From Rubripirellula sp. (GTDB lineage Bacteria; Planctomycetota; Planctomycetia; Pirellulales; Pirellulaceae), in contig JAQWPZ010000103.1 in assembly GCA_029245125.1 (NCBI GenBank), forward strand, positions 24,798 to 88,797: a stretch of 64,000 nt of DNA, read 5' to 3'. Each line of letters opens with the position of its first letter. Position 1 is the stretch's first letter. A program made the position numbers and the translations under genes. The notes under the pieces are model-generated. The model was given only the letters and a program-made list of their open reading frames with translations. It ran no database searches and had not been told where the DNA came from. Positions 36,197-45,742 of this stretch are shown here, piece by piece.

Positions 36197-37417
36197 ATGG
36201 CAACGGTCCATGCTGCGTCCGAGGGCAAGGGTTTGGTAGCACGCCTGCTGACTACCGATTTTTGTCCCTGGGCCAATCGTTTTGTTTTTTGGTTAAAAGA
36301 ACCCGTCGGTTGGTTCGTGCTGGCGACCGCCGCAAGTGTCATCGTGGGACTGTACGTCGCCCCCATCGGTTGGACTCTTGCTGCGTCACTTGCGTTTTTA
36401 ATTGCCGTTGGCATGGTTTGGCCAGCAATCGCAGTTCGTGCTGTCGGATGTGGCTTGAGTCCTGATAAGCAGCAGGTTCATGAAGATGACTCGTGCGAGC
36501 TACGGGTTGAGCTGACAAACCGATGGCCGCTTCCAATTTGGGGCTTGGCGGTCGAAGGCTTCTTCGACCGAAAACGCGAGCTTGTGGACGAGGCGGATAT
36601 CCCCACTGTTGCCCTCGCATTTGTGCGAGCGATGGCAATCTCGACTTATCGGATTTCAATTCGCCCTGAGTTGCGGGGCCGCTATCCAAGCGGGGACGCC
36701 GTGCTAACGTGCTCGTTCCCGTTCGGGATTTGGACCGCCAAGCGAAAACTCAAAGATGTGTCACCGATCACCGTTTGGCCCAAGATCTATCCCATGGCAG
36801 GCGAGACTGCGATGACTGGTCGAAGAGCAAGTGAATCTGGCGAAGGCAATCGTAGTGGCCGTGCGGGTGATTTTCGTGGTATCCGTGAATACCGTCATGG
36901 TGATTCCATGCGTCAGGTCAATTGGATCGCGACGGCTCGGTCGGGTGAGTTGGTGGTTACAGATCGTTGCGGTCCACAGCGTCCGATCGTCCAAGTCATT
37001 GTCGATGTCGGTAATGAATCCGGCAGTCGTGATCAACTAGCTGATCGCATCCGAGTTGCTGCGAGCCTATTGGCGAACCTGCATCATTCAGCGGTTCCTT
37101 TGCAAGTGCATGTTGGTCAGCAATGCCTTCAAGTGAGGCGAGGTTGGGACGGGTTCGTGCAGACGATGGATCGTTTGGCTGATATTCCGGCTGATGGGTG
37201 TGTCGGTTCCTCTAACGCACAGCCATTGCTTGATTCTGTCTCGATCACGATTTCGTCAAACAGTAGTGGTGACGTCACGGTTTGCATGTTGGACCCCTCG
37301 GTGCATCAACGAATCACTGACCGGCATACGCATCGTGTGATTTGTCGCGATCAAGGTTTGTCCAGCCAGTTGCTTCCGTTTTGGGTGGGGGCGAGCGATG
37401 CAAGTTTGGTCGCGTAA
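36197..37417 (+). CDS. DUF58-domain protein
   Basis: A 406-residue membrane protein. Two N-terminal membrane helices (GWFVLATAASVIVGLYVAPI, TLAASLAFLIAVGMVWPAIA) precede an extracytoplasmic-type beta domain (CELRVELTNRWPLPIWGLAV). The DUF58 signature follows: RAGDFRGIREYRHGDSMRQV then NWIATARSGELVVTD, and a vWA-like Rossmann part (RPIVQVIVDVGNESGSRDQL). DUF58 proteins occur almost always with MoxR ATPases and transglutaminase-like proteins in chaperone-like gene sets of poorly known function, and that arrangement is present here. Its 3' end overlaps the next gene by 20 bases, so translation is probably coupled. Confidence 0.9.
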   Translation: MATVHAASEGKGLVARLLTTDFCPWANRFVFWLKEPVGWFVLATAASVIVGLYVAPIGWTLAASLAFLIAVGMVWPAIAVRAVGCGLSPDKQQVHEDDSCELRVELTNRWPLPIWGLAVEGFFDRKRELVDEADIPTVALAFVRAMAISTYRISIRPELRGRYPSGDAVLTCSFPFGIWTAKRKLKDVSPITVWPKIYPMAGETAMTGRRASESGEGNRSGRAGDFRGIREYRHGDSMRQVNWIATARSGELVVTDRCGPQRPIVQVIVDVGNESGSRDQLADRIRVAASLLANLHHSAVPLQVHVGQQCLQVRRGWDGFVQTMDRLADIPADGCVGSSNAQPLLDSVSITISSNSSGDVTVCMLDPSVHQRITDRHTHRVICRDQGLSSQLLPFWVGASDASLVA

Positions 37418-39656
37418 AAAAATCGAGACGGTCGCGTTAGCAATTTTGGGCATCGTATCAGTATTGCCTTTGCGATATTTCGTGGAATCACAGGTTTGGT
37501 TCCTCGGCGAAATGGGCAGCCTGTTGGTCGTCAGCGCGACCGCAGCGTGGGTTCTGTCTCTTGGTGACCGATGGAGCAAAGCAAAGCATTTTTCGATTTT
37601 CGCGTTATTGGTTCTCGTTCTATTGCCAACCCTATTTGGTTTGGTCGCTCGTGGATTCGGTTCGCCGATCGCGTTTGAAATGTCAGCGCTATCCACATTC
37701 GGTGCGTTCTCACTAGCCATTGCAGTGGTTGCGACAACCAATCGAACTCGGGCAGCGTCGCTGATCACAAGTGGATTTCTGGTCCTCTTCTGTGCATCCA
37801 TCTCGGATGCTAGTTACGCGATTGTGTTTCCGGTGGCATGGATGCTTCTCTGCGTCTGGCACTTGGTCGCCAACCATTGGGAACGTCTTGAATTGGCGAT
37901 GCCTGCTTCGGTTCAACGGAGCCATGGCCTGCGCCCAAGTGTCGCGCTGTTGACTCTGTTGGTGTTGGTCATTGGGGCTTATGCGGTATCAGGGCGGGGT
38001 TTGAAATCAGAACGTCTATTGTTCGGTTTCATGCCTACCAGCGGGGGCAGCGTTTGGTCCGACCCGGCAGCGCGTGGCGGTGTCGGTACTGGAGACGCAG
38101 CAATCGCAGCTAAAGATCATGCTGAAGCATTCGGTGCTGTCGATTCTGATGTTTTTCTGGAGTCAACCGATACCAGTTTGTTCGACATGGCAAATGACAT
38201 GATCGGCGAGCCAATGAAGAAAAGCATTTGGGAGAAGCGGCAAGCGATTGGAAACAAGACTGCAATTTCCATGCATGAACGGGCAGCGAAGAGTGAACAG
38301 GGGGGCGGGGCGTTTTCAACTGAGCGAATGCCGCCGAAGAAGCATCTTCATTTGAACGATGCAAGGGAGCCAGCGGTGGTGCAATGGGATGGTCCGACTG
38401 GCATCCGTCTGGCGATGCAGCGGTATGACACATTTGACGGTAGTGATTGGTCGCAGTCAAAGGATCCAAAAAACGAAACGCTTGTACGTGGCGATATCGG
38501 CGGTGCGCCGTGGTTCTTTGAGCCAAGTCTGCGTCAGTTTTTGACACACCAGCCAGACGCTGTGAGTGTCGGTTTGTTGAAAGTTATTCGACTCGATTCC
38601 CAGCGGATACCAACGCCAATGATGTCCGTCGGTATTCATGTGAAGGAGGTTGAGCGACAAGATTTCTTTGGCATTGCGGAGGACGGCAGTTATTTCATGC
38701 CGGGTCGCGACCGAGTCCCATCCTTGACCGTCGTTCATGTGGCGAGCATGCAAATTACGGAAGATGAAATTCGAGATCGCCTTGTCACGCGGCCAGAAAT
38801 CGGGATATCAGGTTTTGATCAGATTGACGAATCAACTGCGAGTATGTTGCAGGATCTCATTCTGACGACGGCTGATCAAGACAAGACTCCTGCTGATCAG
38901 CTTGCCGGTTGTGTCGAGAAGCTCCGTAGCGAATTCATCTTCGCACGTGACGGGGAGGCGGCATCATCTTCCCTGAATGAATTCTTGACATCGCGTAGCG
39001 GTGGCGATCATTTGTTCGCGACCACGGTTGCCTTGTTGGCGCGGAAGCTCGGACTGCCATCACGGCTCGCTGCCGGATTCTATGTTCGCCCGGATGCATT
39101 TGACATGGCAGCTGGCCATGCATCGGTGTTGCCGAGAGATATACACGTGTGGACCGAAGTCCAATTGGATGATGACCGTTGGATCGAAATCGAGCCGACA
39201 CCGGGGTATCTGCAGCCGGTGTATCGTCCATCGTTGTGGTTGGTCGCTCGTCGCTGGGCTGCAGCCAGTTGGCCATTTCTGATCGGTGGGATTATGGCAT
39301 TTGGTAGCGTCTACCTCACGCGACGTGTGTGGATTGATTGGCTGCTCACGCTCAGTTGGAGTTTTTCGGGATGGCTGCCACCCCGTCGGCGAATTCAATT
39401 GGCCATCCGAATCATTGAAACGCGGGCGCGACTCGCCGGACAAGCCCGCCCCGTCGGGAAGACACAGCGAGCTTGGCTCGAACAATTGACAATCGCTGAC
39501 GCAACCATTTCCGGTGCAGCGGCACGGTTCTGCGATGCGGCCGATGCACTGTGCTTCGGAAATGGCGAGGATGTCGCCACTTCTAATGCGACGGGCTTGG
39601 TTGGCTCTCTTCAAATCCGAACGATCAATCAAATGACCCAGGAGTCGACATCATGA
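37398..39656 (+). CDS. TgpA/transglutaminase-like membrane protein, catalytic Cys replaced
   Basis: A 752-residue protein. Five or six N-terminal membrane helices (about 10-190: VALAILGIVSVLPLRYF, SVALLTLLVLVIGAYAVSG) are followed by a large periplasmic region and the transglutaminase-like core at about 520-605, then a C-terminal membrane helix (WPFLIGGIMAFGSVYL) and a cytosolic tail. The usual R-x-G-x-C-x-x-F-A becomes RSGGDHLFATTVALLARKLG, so Asp537 takes the place of the nucleophilic Cys. The His is kept (DIHVWTEV, His583), and the usual Asp of D-P-T-P is Glu599 in WIEIEPTPGY. The fold is kept but normal Cys-protease or transglutaminase chemistry is not expected. It overlaps both neighbours (DUF58 by 20 bases, MoxR by ATGA), so it belongs to one operon. 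Confidence 0.88.
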   Translation: MQVWSRKKIETVALAILGIVSVLPLRYFVESQVWFLGEMGSLLVVSATAAWVLSLGDRWSKAKHFSIFALLVLVLLPTLFGLVARGFGSPIAFEMSALSTFGAFSLAIAVVATTNRTRAASLITSGFLVLFCASISDASYAIVFPVAWMLLCVWHLVANHWERLELAMPASVQRSHGLRPSVALLTLLVLVIGAYAVSGRGLKSERLLFGFMPTSGGSVWSDPAARGGVGTGDAAIAAKDHAEAFGAVDSDVFLESTDTSLFDMANDMIGEPMKKSIWEKRQAIGNKTAISMHERAAKSEQGGGAFSTERMPPKKHLHLNDAREPAVVQWDGPTGIRLAMQRYDTFDGSDWSQSKDPKNETLVRGDIGGAPWFFEPSLRQFLTHQPDAVSVGLLKVIRLDSQRIPTPMMSVGIHVKEVERQDFFGIAEDGSYFMPGRDRVPSLTVVHVASMQITEDEIRDRLVTRPEIGISGFDQIDESTASMLQDLILTTADQDKTPADQLAGCVEKLRSEFIFARDGEAASSSLNEFLTSRSGGDHLFATTVALLARKLGLPSRLAAGFYVRPDAFDMAAGHASVLPRDIHVWTEVQLDDDRWIEIEPTPGYLQPVYRPSLWLVARRWAAASWPFLIGGIMAFGSVYLTRRVWIDWLLTLSWSFSGWLPPRRRIQLAIRIIETRARLAGQARPVGKTQRAWLEQLTIADATISGAAARFCDAADALCFGNGEDVATSNATGLVGSLQIRTINQMTQESTS

Positions 39657-40636
39657 GATCGACAGCTAGCAGTAATTCAACAACAGATTCGGTTAATATC
39701 GAATCATCAGGTCAAGTTTCGACTTTGCGTGATTACCTGAGCATCATCCTGCTGGGAAAAGAAAAGCAAATTGACTTGGCGATAGCGTGTCTGCTTTCAC
39801 GTGGGCATCTGTTACTGGATGATCTTCCAGGTACCGGGAAAACGACCTTGGCCAAGGCGATTGCCGAGGGTATTCAGGGGCGGTTGGCACGCGTGCAGTG
39901 TACTCCCGATCTCATGCCTGCTGACATCACAGGCTTCAGTATGTTCAATCAAAAGATTCGGGAGTTCGAGTTTCACCCCGGTCCTGTTTTCGCGGATGTG
40001 CTCTTGGCAGATGAACTGAATCGCACAACGCCGCGAACGCAGAGTGCCCTTTTAGAGGCGATGGCGGAACGACAGGTCACGATTGACGGTGAACCGCAAT
40101 CGCTTTCACCCACTTTTTTTGTGATTGCTACGCAGAACCCCATTGATTCTCATGGTGCTTACCCGTTGCCCGAAGCTCAGTTAGATCGGTTCGCGATTAA
40201 GCTGCAGATCGGCTACCCGGATCGCGATGCACAAAGAAGGATCCTGCAGCGGGAAGTACTTGCAACAGCAGACGAACAACCCAGCGAGAATGCGGCGTCA
40301 GCATCGCCACTTTCGCTCGATGACTTGCGCAGTCTGCAGCGACAGGTCCAAGCTGTTAGCGTTCATCCACGCGTCGCTGAGTACCTTCTTGACTTAGTGG
40401 AGGCGAGTCGTCAAGACGAAGCGGTTGAACTGGGTGTCAGCCCAAGAGGCATGATGCAATGGCAAGCAATCTCGCAAGCGTGGGCGATGTTGAAAGGACG
40501 CACTTTTGTCACACCAACCGATGTGACAGATGTCGCACATTCGGTGCTGTCAGTTCGTTTATTAACCCATGGTGAAACAGTTGACTCTGTGATTGACCGA
40601 ATCATGAATTCCGTACCCACGCCGGAGTATCAGTGA
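39653..40636 (+). CDS. MoxR-family AAA+ ATPase
   Basis: A 327-residue cytosolic ATPase. It has the Walker A LDDLPGTGKTTLAKAIAEG, the MoxR segment VQCTPDLMPADITGFSMFNQ, the Walker B FADVLLADELNRTTPRTQSA and sensor 1 VIATQNPIDSHGAYPLPEAQ with L-D-R-F. The C-terminal lid has VSPRGMMQWQAISQAWAML, where S-P-R-G is the sensor 2 region. MoxR proteins act as chaperones that mature or activate partner proteins carrying vWA or DUF58 domains, so the DUF58 protein two genes upstream is the likely partner. The ATG overlaps the preceding stop (ATGA), and the following lipoprotein gene overlaps its stop. Confidence 0.93.
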   Translation: MRSTASSNSTTDSVNIESSGQVSTLRDYLSIILLGKEKQIDLAIACLLSRGHLLLDDLPGTGKTTLAKAIAEGIQGRLARVQCTPDLMPADITGFSMFNQKIREFEFHPGPVFADVLLADELNRTTPRTQSALLEAMAERQVTIDGEPQSLSPTFFVIATQNPIDSHGAYPLPEAQLDRFAIKLQIGYPDRDAQRRILQREVLATADEQPSENAASASPLSLDDLRSLQRQVQAVSVHPRVAEYLLDLVEASRQDEAVELGVSPRGMMQWQAISQAWAMLKGRTFVTPTDVTDVAHSVLSVRLLTHGETVDSVIDRIMNSVPTPEYQ

Positions 40637-41142
40637 TGCAAAAGCAACTTTTTCCAATCATTGCGTTCATTGCCCTCGCAGGATGCGCGAACGAAGAGGT
40701 GCCAAAGGCATCGCACTTCGAGCATGATCATGAGGTTCCCCACCATTGGCCTGTCGATCTCGACGACGCTGTCTCAAAAATCCGCGAAAGGCTCAATCCC
40801 GCGGATGCACAGGTAGATCAACAGCACAACTCGAATGACCACCACCATGCTGATGAGCACGGTCATGAGCATGGGGACGACCACGGTCATGAGCACGGTG
40901 GGGGTGAGAAAAATGCGCAAGATCAAATTGCGGACATCGTCAGTTGGATTCCTGCGATTGCTGCGGACACAAATCTGCCTGAGCAAGATTGGAATCAAAT
41001 CGAAAGTGCGGCTAACTCTTTAACCGCTGAACTCAACGCTGCCGGCGGCGAGTTGACCAAGGCTCATCGCGATCAGGCGTCGGCACTTTGTCAACTGATC
41101 GAACAGTCGCTGCGAAATCTTCCTGAGAACCTACAACACTGA
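40636..41142 (+). CDS. His-rich metal-binding-type lipoprotein
   Basis: A 168-residue protein whose ATG shares a base with the MoxR stop (TGATG). The signal ends in a lipobox (FIALAGC, Cys about residue 17). The mature protein opens with FEHDHEVPHHWP and contains an extremely His/Glu/Asp-rich run (NDHHHADEHGHEHGDDHGHE) that would bind divalent metals such as Zn, Ni, Co or Cu. A helical C-terminal half (DWNQIESAANSLTAELNAAG, ASALCQLIEQSLRNLPE) follows. I know no family name. Its place between MoxR and a YraQ-type permease suggests a role in presenting or buffering a metal or metalloid at the envelope. That is inference. Confidence 0.75.
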   Translation: MQKQLFPIIAFIALAGCANEEVPKASHFEHDHEVPHHWPVDLDDAVSKIRERLNPADAQVDQQHNSNDHHHADEHGHEHGDDHGHEHGGGEKNAQDQIADIVSWIPAIAADTNLPEQDWNQIESAANSLTAELNAAGGELTKAHRDQASALCQLIEQSLRNLPENLQH

Positions 41143-41155
41143 TGGTATCGACAAC

Positions 41156-42733
41156 ATGAATTCACCTGAAGCAATGCTGGTCGGAGGATTGATTCGCGTC
41201 ACTCAAGGATTACTAGCGTCCGCACCCACGCTGTTGGTCGGTTTGTTGGTGGCAGCGCTGCTCCGCTATTACATGGGCAGTGATGGGACAAGGCGGATAT
41301 TTGGCGGTGATTCTTTGCGGAGTTTACCGCAATCGTGGCTGGTCGGCATGCTACTGCCGGTGTGTTCGATTGGCGTACTGCCAATCCTGATCCAAATGCG
41401 AAAATCCGGCGTAAGGCCTGGTGCGATGTCAGCCTTTGCGTTGTCCGCACCTCTATTTAATCCGTTATCGTTGCTGTACGGACTGACGTTGAGCCGACCT
41501 TTGGTCATCGTTCTATTTGCGGTTGGGTCTCTCGTGATCGTGACGCTACTTGGTTTGCTGTGGGATGCATTGGGTCAGCGGCAGAAGACAAGTGACGAGA
41601 GTGTGAATGAATTGGATGGTAATCTGATCGGCTTGCGACGGTTGGCAGCTTCCTTTATTCATATGGCTCGCGATGCCACGGGAAAACCACTTGCATTAAG
41701 TTTCATTGCCCTCTCGGGTCTCGCAATTTTGGCAGCCGTCTTGCCATATGGTGCAATGCAGAACCGCGTAGAAAGCGATGATCCGCTGGCGCCCATTACG
41801 ATGATGGCCGTATCCGTGCCGATCTATGCCACGCCGATGTTGGCAATGAGCCAGTTGGGCATGATGTTCCAACACGCCAATTCTCCGGGTGCAGCCTTCG
41901 CCTTGCTGATTCTTGGAGCAGGCATCAACCTTGCCACGCTGTTTTGGTTTGCAAGACAGTTTGGATGGAAGCCCTCGCTGTTATGGTTTACGGCACTCTT
42001 GGGGATTGTGTTGGCTATCTCTTACGGAATCAACCAACCACTGATGCCACCGGGCGTCACACCGGCCGGTCACACACATGCCTTCGATATCTATGCGAAT
42101 CCACTTTCTGCCTACCAACAGAACCTGTGGCAGACGTCGAAAGAAGCGGTTGTTAAGCAGTCGAGCATTGCTGGGGTAGTCGCGTTGGCTGCTCTTGCGG
42201 GCTTGATATTGGTCGGCATCGTTGCGCGTATCTTTCGATTCGACGAAAGCCGATTGGCAGTCGAGGATGCGATGCATGGCGAGGAACTCTCAGGTGGGCG
42301 TTTTGACATCATCGTTCCGCCACGTGTGATCGGAGCAACGATGCTTGCCGGATTGATTGGGTTAAGTGTTGTCGCCTGCTACGCCTATTATCCATCGCCA
42401 GATGAGTGCCTAGAGGAAATAGCCCTGGCGCGTGTGGAATGTTTGTCAGCGGCGAATAGTGGTGACGTTGAACACGCGCTGTTTTGGCTGCCAGTCTGGG
42501 AGGAGTGGAGTCGGCGGTTGGAGGTAGGAACTTTTTTACGTTACGGTGAAGTAAGGCGTTACCAAAGTATGCAGGGTTATTTGATCCGCAAAAAACTGGA
42601 AACTCTAGAGCACGAACTTGAACACGACCCCTATGAGCCTGATGAGGTTCGAGCGGTTGTCGAGAGCGTGATGGCGACGAACATCCGCTGGGTACGCAGT
42701 TTTCGGAATCCCATTCCCCCCAGCCGAGACTGA
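41156..42733 (+). CDS. YraQ/DUF318-type permease with C-terminal extension
   Basis: A 525-residue membrane protein 13 bases downstream of the His-rich lipoprotein gene. The permease core shows helices APTLLVGLLVAALLRYYMGS, then LVGMLLPVCSIGVLPILIQM with the conserved Cys of this family, and MSAFALSAPLFNPLSLLYGL with the P-x-x-N-P motif. A second half follows (ITMMAVSVPIYATPMLAMSQ, AFALLILGAGINLATLFWFA). DUF318/YraQ permeases include the arsenic exporter ArsP branch and others of unknown substrate. Residues about 390-525 are an unusual extension: a membrane helix (IGATMLAGLIGLSVVACYAY) and a soluble C-terminal helical domain with W-E-E-W. The operon context points to a metal or metalloid compound, but no binding motif identifies it. 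Confidence 0.8.
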   Translation: MNSPEAMLVGGLIRVTQGLLASAPTLLVGLLVAALLRYYMGSDGTRRIFGGDSLRSLPQSWLVGMLLPVCSIGVLPILIQMRKSGVRPGAMSAFALSAPLFNPLSLLYGLTLSRPLVIVLFAVGSLVIVTLLGLLWDALGQRQKTSDESVNELDGNLIGLRRLAASFIHMARDATGKPLALSFIALSGLAILAAVLPYGAMQNRVESDDPLAPITMMAVSVPIYATPMLAMSQLGMMFQHANSPGAAFALLILGAGINLATLFWFARQFGWKPSLLWFTALLGIVLAISYGINQPLMPPGVTPAGHTHAFDIYANPLSAYQQNLWQTSKEAVVKQSSIAGVVALAALAGLILVGIVARIFRFDESRLAVEDAMHGEELSGGRFDIIVPPRVIGATMLAGLIGLSVVACYAYYPSPDECLEEIALARVECLSAANSGDVEHALFWLPVWEEWSRRLEVGTFLRYGEVRRYQSMQGYLIRKKLETLEHELEHDPYEPDEVRAVVESVMATNIRWVRSFRNPIPPSRD

Positions 42734-43227
42734 CTGTCTGGTTGAGCAAACTTTGGTCTAGGAAGTCATGTGTCACTCCAAGGAAAAGGTAGTGGTTGGA
42801 AGGATAGCTCTCGTTCGCGATCGCCTTCCAGGAATCCGTTCACAACGGTGACTTCTTCACTGGCGGTTTTGGAAATATTGGCTTTCTTGTCGCAAGTCTT
42901 GTCCCTCACCCTTCGTGATAGAAACTCTCTGCGGGACATGTTTGCTCAGGAATCGCCAGGCATCGAATTCAAACTGATTTGGTAAAGTTCTTTGAAAGTG
43001 ACCTTCGCGTAAGCCGCTGCGAGAAAGAGGGAGGCGTCGCCTAGGCCTAAATCTTTTTCTTCCGCCGAAATGCAATGGTTGGCTTCCCAAGCCGGTTCAA
43101 TCGCTTCATTTCGCGTTCTGCTCACGCACGCTGGCTGCCGAAGCAGTTGTGGAGCTGGCAAGAGGAATGAATAATACTACACGCCTATCAGTCTCAATGC
43201 CGTGCACTTTCCAGGCGGATTCAAAGC
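42734..43227. other. Intergenic stretch of about 0.5 kb
   Basis: I see no supported gene. Frames of 70-80 codons on both strands lack domains. Confidence 0.45.
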
Positions 43228-44190
43228 ATGAACCAGCTACTTGTTTTTGTTACGCTCATCGCGATGTTTTGCCTCAACCTACAGGCGTATTCTCAAGAGT
43301 CAGGTAGCGAGGAATTGGCAAAAACCTACGTCTACAAAAGCGTTGGTGAGAGAGAACTGAAACTGCATGTTGATTTTCCGTCTGACTGGAGGAATACCGA
43401 CTCGCGTCCCGTCATCATTTTTTTCCACGGCGGCGGATGGACCGGCGGCACGGTGGGAGCCTTTTCCCGTCAGGCCAAGTACTTCGCGAGTCGAGGCTTG
43501 GTCTGTGCCCGTGCCGACTACCGAATCAAGACGAAGGACAGGGTGACTCCCGACAAGTGTGTGGAGGATGCTCGCAGTGCAATCAGATGGGTGCGCGCGA
43601 ACTTCGCTAAGCTTGGAGTCGATCCCCAAAAACTGATTACTGCGGGGGGGTCGGCCGGAGGGCACCTCGCGGCCTGCGCAATCATCGCTGAAAGTGTCGA
43701 GGCAAAGGGCGACGACCTGTCGATCTCGACCAATCCACAAGCCATGTTATTGTTCAATCCGGTTCTCTCCTTCATGCACCAAGAACTCCTCAATCGCATC
43801 AACGGCGATAAAGAAATCGGAGCTAAGATTTCTCCGGTTCTGCACGTTAAACCCGACACCGCGCCGTCGCTCGTCATGTTTGGGACCAACGATAGACTGA
43901 AGGCTTTTGGTGACCTCTGGTGGAGTAAGGCCAAGGAGATCGGTTTCCGTGCCGACGAGTTCACCGCCAAAGGTGAGGGACACGGATTCTTCAACCGGTC
44001 GCCATGGTTGGAGCGTACCACGGTCGCTGCAGACGAATTTTTGGCTTCGTTGGATTACCTGAAAGGCGAACCGACCATTGAAGTTCCCACGGGCGAAGCA
44101 CTGAAAGTCTTGCAAGCCGAGCAAAAGAGGCCAGCTTCCGCACGTCAGACCAATCGACAAAAGAAGAATCGATCTAAGCAAACGCCATAG
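43228..44190 (+). CDS. Secreted alpha/beta hydrolase, HSL/acetyl-esterase type
   Basis: A 320-residue protein with a signal peptide (LLVFVTLIAMFCLNLQAYSQ). The catalytic layout is that of hormone-sensitive-lipase-type or acetyl-xylan-esterase-type hydrolases. The oxyanion loop is IIFFHGGGWTGG, the nucleophile elbow LITAGGSAGGHLAACA (G-G-S-A-G-G), the acid SLVMFGTNDRLKAFGD and the base KGEGHGFFNRSPW. A basic C-terminal tail (ARQTNRQKKNRSKQ) is low complexity. Relatives remove acyl groups from polysaccharides, which fits the nearby sulfatase. It stands alone upstream of a gap that contains a sulfatase C-terminal relic. Confidence 0.88.
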   Translation: MNQLLVFVTLIAMFCLNLQAYSQESGSEELAKTYVYKSVGERELKLHVDFPSDWRNTDSRPVIIFFHGGGWTGGTVGAFSRQAKYFASRGLVCARADYRIKTKDRVTPDKCVEDARSAIRWVRANFAKLGVDPQKLITAGGSAGGHLAACAIIAESVEAKGDDLSISTNPQAMLLFNPVLSFMHQELLNRINGDKEIGAKISPVLHVKPDTAPSLVMFGTNDRLKAFGDLWWSKAKEIGFRADEFTAKGEGHGFFNRSPWLERTTVAADEFLASLDYLKGEPTIEVPTGEALKVLQAEQKRPASARQTNRQKKNRSKQTP

Positions 44191-44866
44191 TGGTTAGGCC
44201 GTGCGGTAGAAGTTTTGGACCGGTCGCACGAGGTGATCTTGCAAGATGCTTTGTGTCACCCGACGGGCCGAGAAATTACGAGCTCTTTGCCCTCAAGCAA
44301 AACGCGAAAGAAGCTGCAAACTTGGTGTCTGAACAGGGGCGGACCTTGGGGGGGTAACATTGACCGGCGCAGATCGAAGAACTCCGCTTCATTCGCTCGT
44401 GAGGATTGTTATTCACGTTATTGGACAAGCGAGTGAAGTGTGCTCAGATGCAGCTCAGTGATGGCGTTTGCAACGGAAGGCGAATCCTCTCTGCGGCATC
44501 AACGCCTGAAACGCGGCGATGCCGATCTTCAAACTGGCCAAGTCTAGACCTGCGAATTGAGATGGTTCCGGGGTGGTGTTTCTGAGTCAGGATGGCGGAC
44601 TTGGTCCTTTGCAGTGTCGCGTGCGGCAAGCGATAACGGGTTGACCAAAACAGCGAGGTCGTCCGTGTCTTTCTTGTTCATCAGTCTTCAGCAAAAACAG
44701 TGAACCAGGCCGGCAAGCTTTTGAGGAAGTCGACGCTATGTTTCCAGTGCCGAATGATCGCGTTTGCACTGCGTACCGCTTATGATGCCGGAGTGGAGAT
44801 TTGGGGTGCACCTAAAAATTCGATGGCTGAATTGAACAGGATACAGGTGGAAAGGGCGTTAGAACG
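44191..44866. other. Stretch with sulfatase debris
   Basis: Apart from a short sulfatase C-terminal relic at 44262-44357, I recognise nothing in this 0.68 kb. Confidence 0.45.
44262..44357 (+). pseudogene. Sulfatase C-terminal relic
   Basis: The frame DGPRNYELFALKQNAKEAAN then LVSEQG matches the near-terminal sulfatase segment with Y-E-L-F-D-L-x-x-D-P-x-E-x-x-N-L. It is followed by a stop at 44355. No upstream sulfatase sequence remains in frame. It may be the scar of a gene once located between the esterases. The match is short. Confidence 0.45.
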
Positions 44867-45742
44867 ATGAACGTGTGGAAACGGTTGGTTGTAGCTAGCT
44901 TCCTTTTTTCTCTCGGATCGCAAATCAGCATTGCAGCCGAGAAGGGAAATCCATCAAAGCACACCTTTAAATACCGTGCCTCTGACCGCGTCTACAGCGT
45001 CTTTCTGCCGAGTCGCTTTGATTCCTCGGCGATCTACTGGCCGCTGGTTGTCGTGCATGGCGGCGGAGGTAGGGGGGTGACGAATCCTAAGGCCATCGCG
45101 ATGTGGCGAGTGGCCAATGAACTCGAATTGCCTGTGATTCTGATCACGCCCGACTTCAATGTGGAAGACAAAAAGTTCAGTCAGTTTCCTATGCTCGGCG
45201 AGGAAGCATTCTTGAAAGCCGTCCTGCAGCAAGTCCAAGGCAAATACAAGCTGCATCCGAAGATATTGCTCGCCGGCTACTCAATGGGCGGCCAATTCTC
45301 TCATCGATTTGCGCTAGGCAATCCGGACTTGGTTCATGCCTGCGCTGCGCTTGCTGCAGGAACGTGGACAACCCCGGATGGTCGATTGTTGATCGAGGAC
45401 TTCGGAGAAGTCGAGAATGCGAAGGAGTTCCTTTCCTCGAAACAAAATGCCAAAAGAATACCGGAGCGGTTGGGTGGGCTTTTTGATTCTGAAGTCGCGC
45501 AAGTCGCAGATCGCCCAGCCGCGAAAGACGCTTCGAAGATACCATTCCTCGTTATGTGCGGTACACTCGATACGCGTTTCCAAATCGCACAAGACTTTGC
45601 GGATTCAATGCGAAAATCCGGCTTTTACATCGAGACCGAGTGGCCAGTCACGCCACACCGATCGAAGGGCAGTAAGCACAACGCCGAGTTCGCCAAATAC
45701 CCTCAACGTGTCATCGAGTTCTTCGCAGGACACACTGAATGA
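44867..45742 (+). CDS. Secreted alpha/beta hydrolase (esterase/feruloyl- or PHB-depolymerase-like)
   Basis: A 291-residue exported protein with signal LVVASFLFSLGSQISIAAE. The family core has PLVVVHGGGGRGVTNPK (oxyanion region), KILLAGYSMGGQFSHRFALG with the nucleophile G-Y-S-M-G-G, an acid in LVMCGTLDTRFQIAQDF, and a His near TPHRSKGSKHNAEFA. This resembles LpqC/feruloyl-esterase and depolymerase-type hydrolases. Its stop overlaps the ATG of the following sulfatase gene (ATGA), so both are made together and probably act on the same esterified, sulfated polysaccharide. Confidence 0.85.
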   Translation: MNVWKRLVVASFLFSLGSQISIAAEKGNPSKHTFKYRASDRVYSVFLPSRFDSSAIYWPLVVVHGGGGRGVTNPKAIAMWRVANELELPVILITPDFNVEDKKFSQFPMLGEEAFLKAVLQQVQGKYKLHPKILLAGYSMGGQFSHRFALGNPDLVHACAALAAGTWTTPDGRLLIEDFGEVENAKEFLSSKQNAKRIPERLGGLFDSEVAQVADRPAAKDASKIPFLVMCGTLDTRFQIAQDFADSMRKSGFYIETEWPVTPHRSKGSKHNAEFAKYPQRVIEFFAGHTE

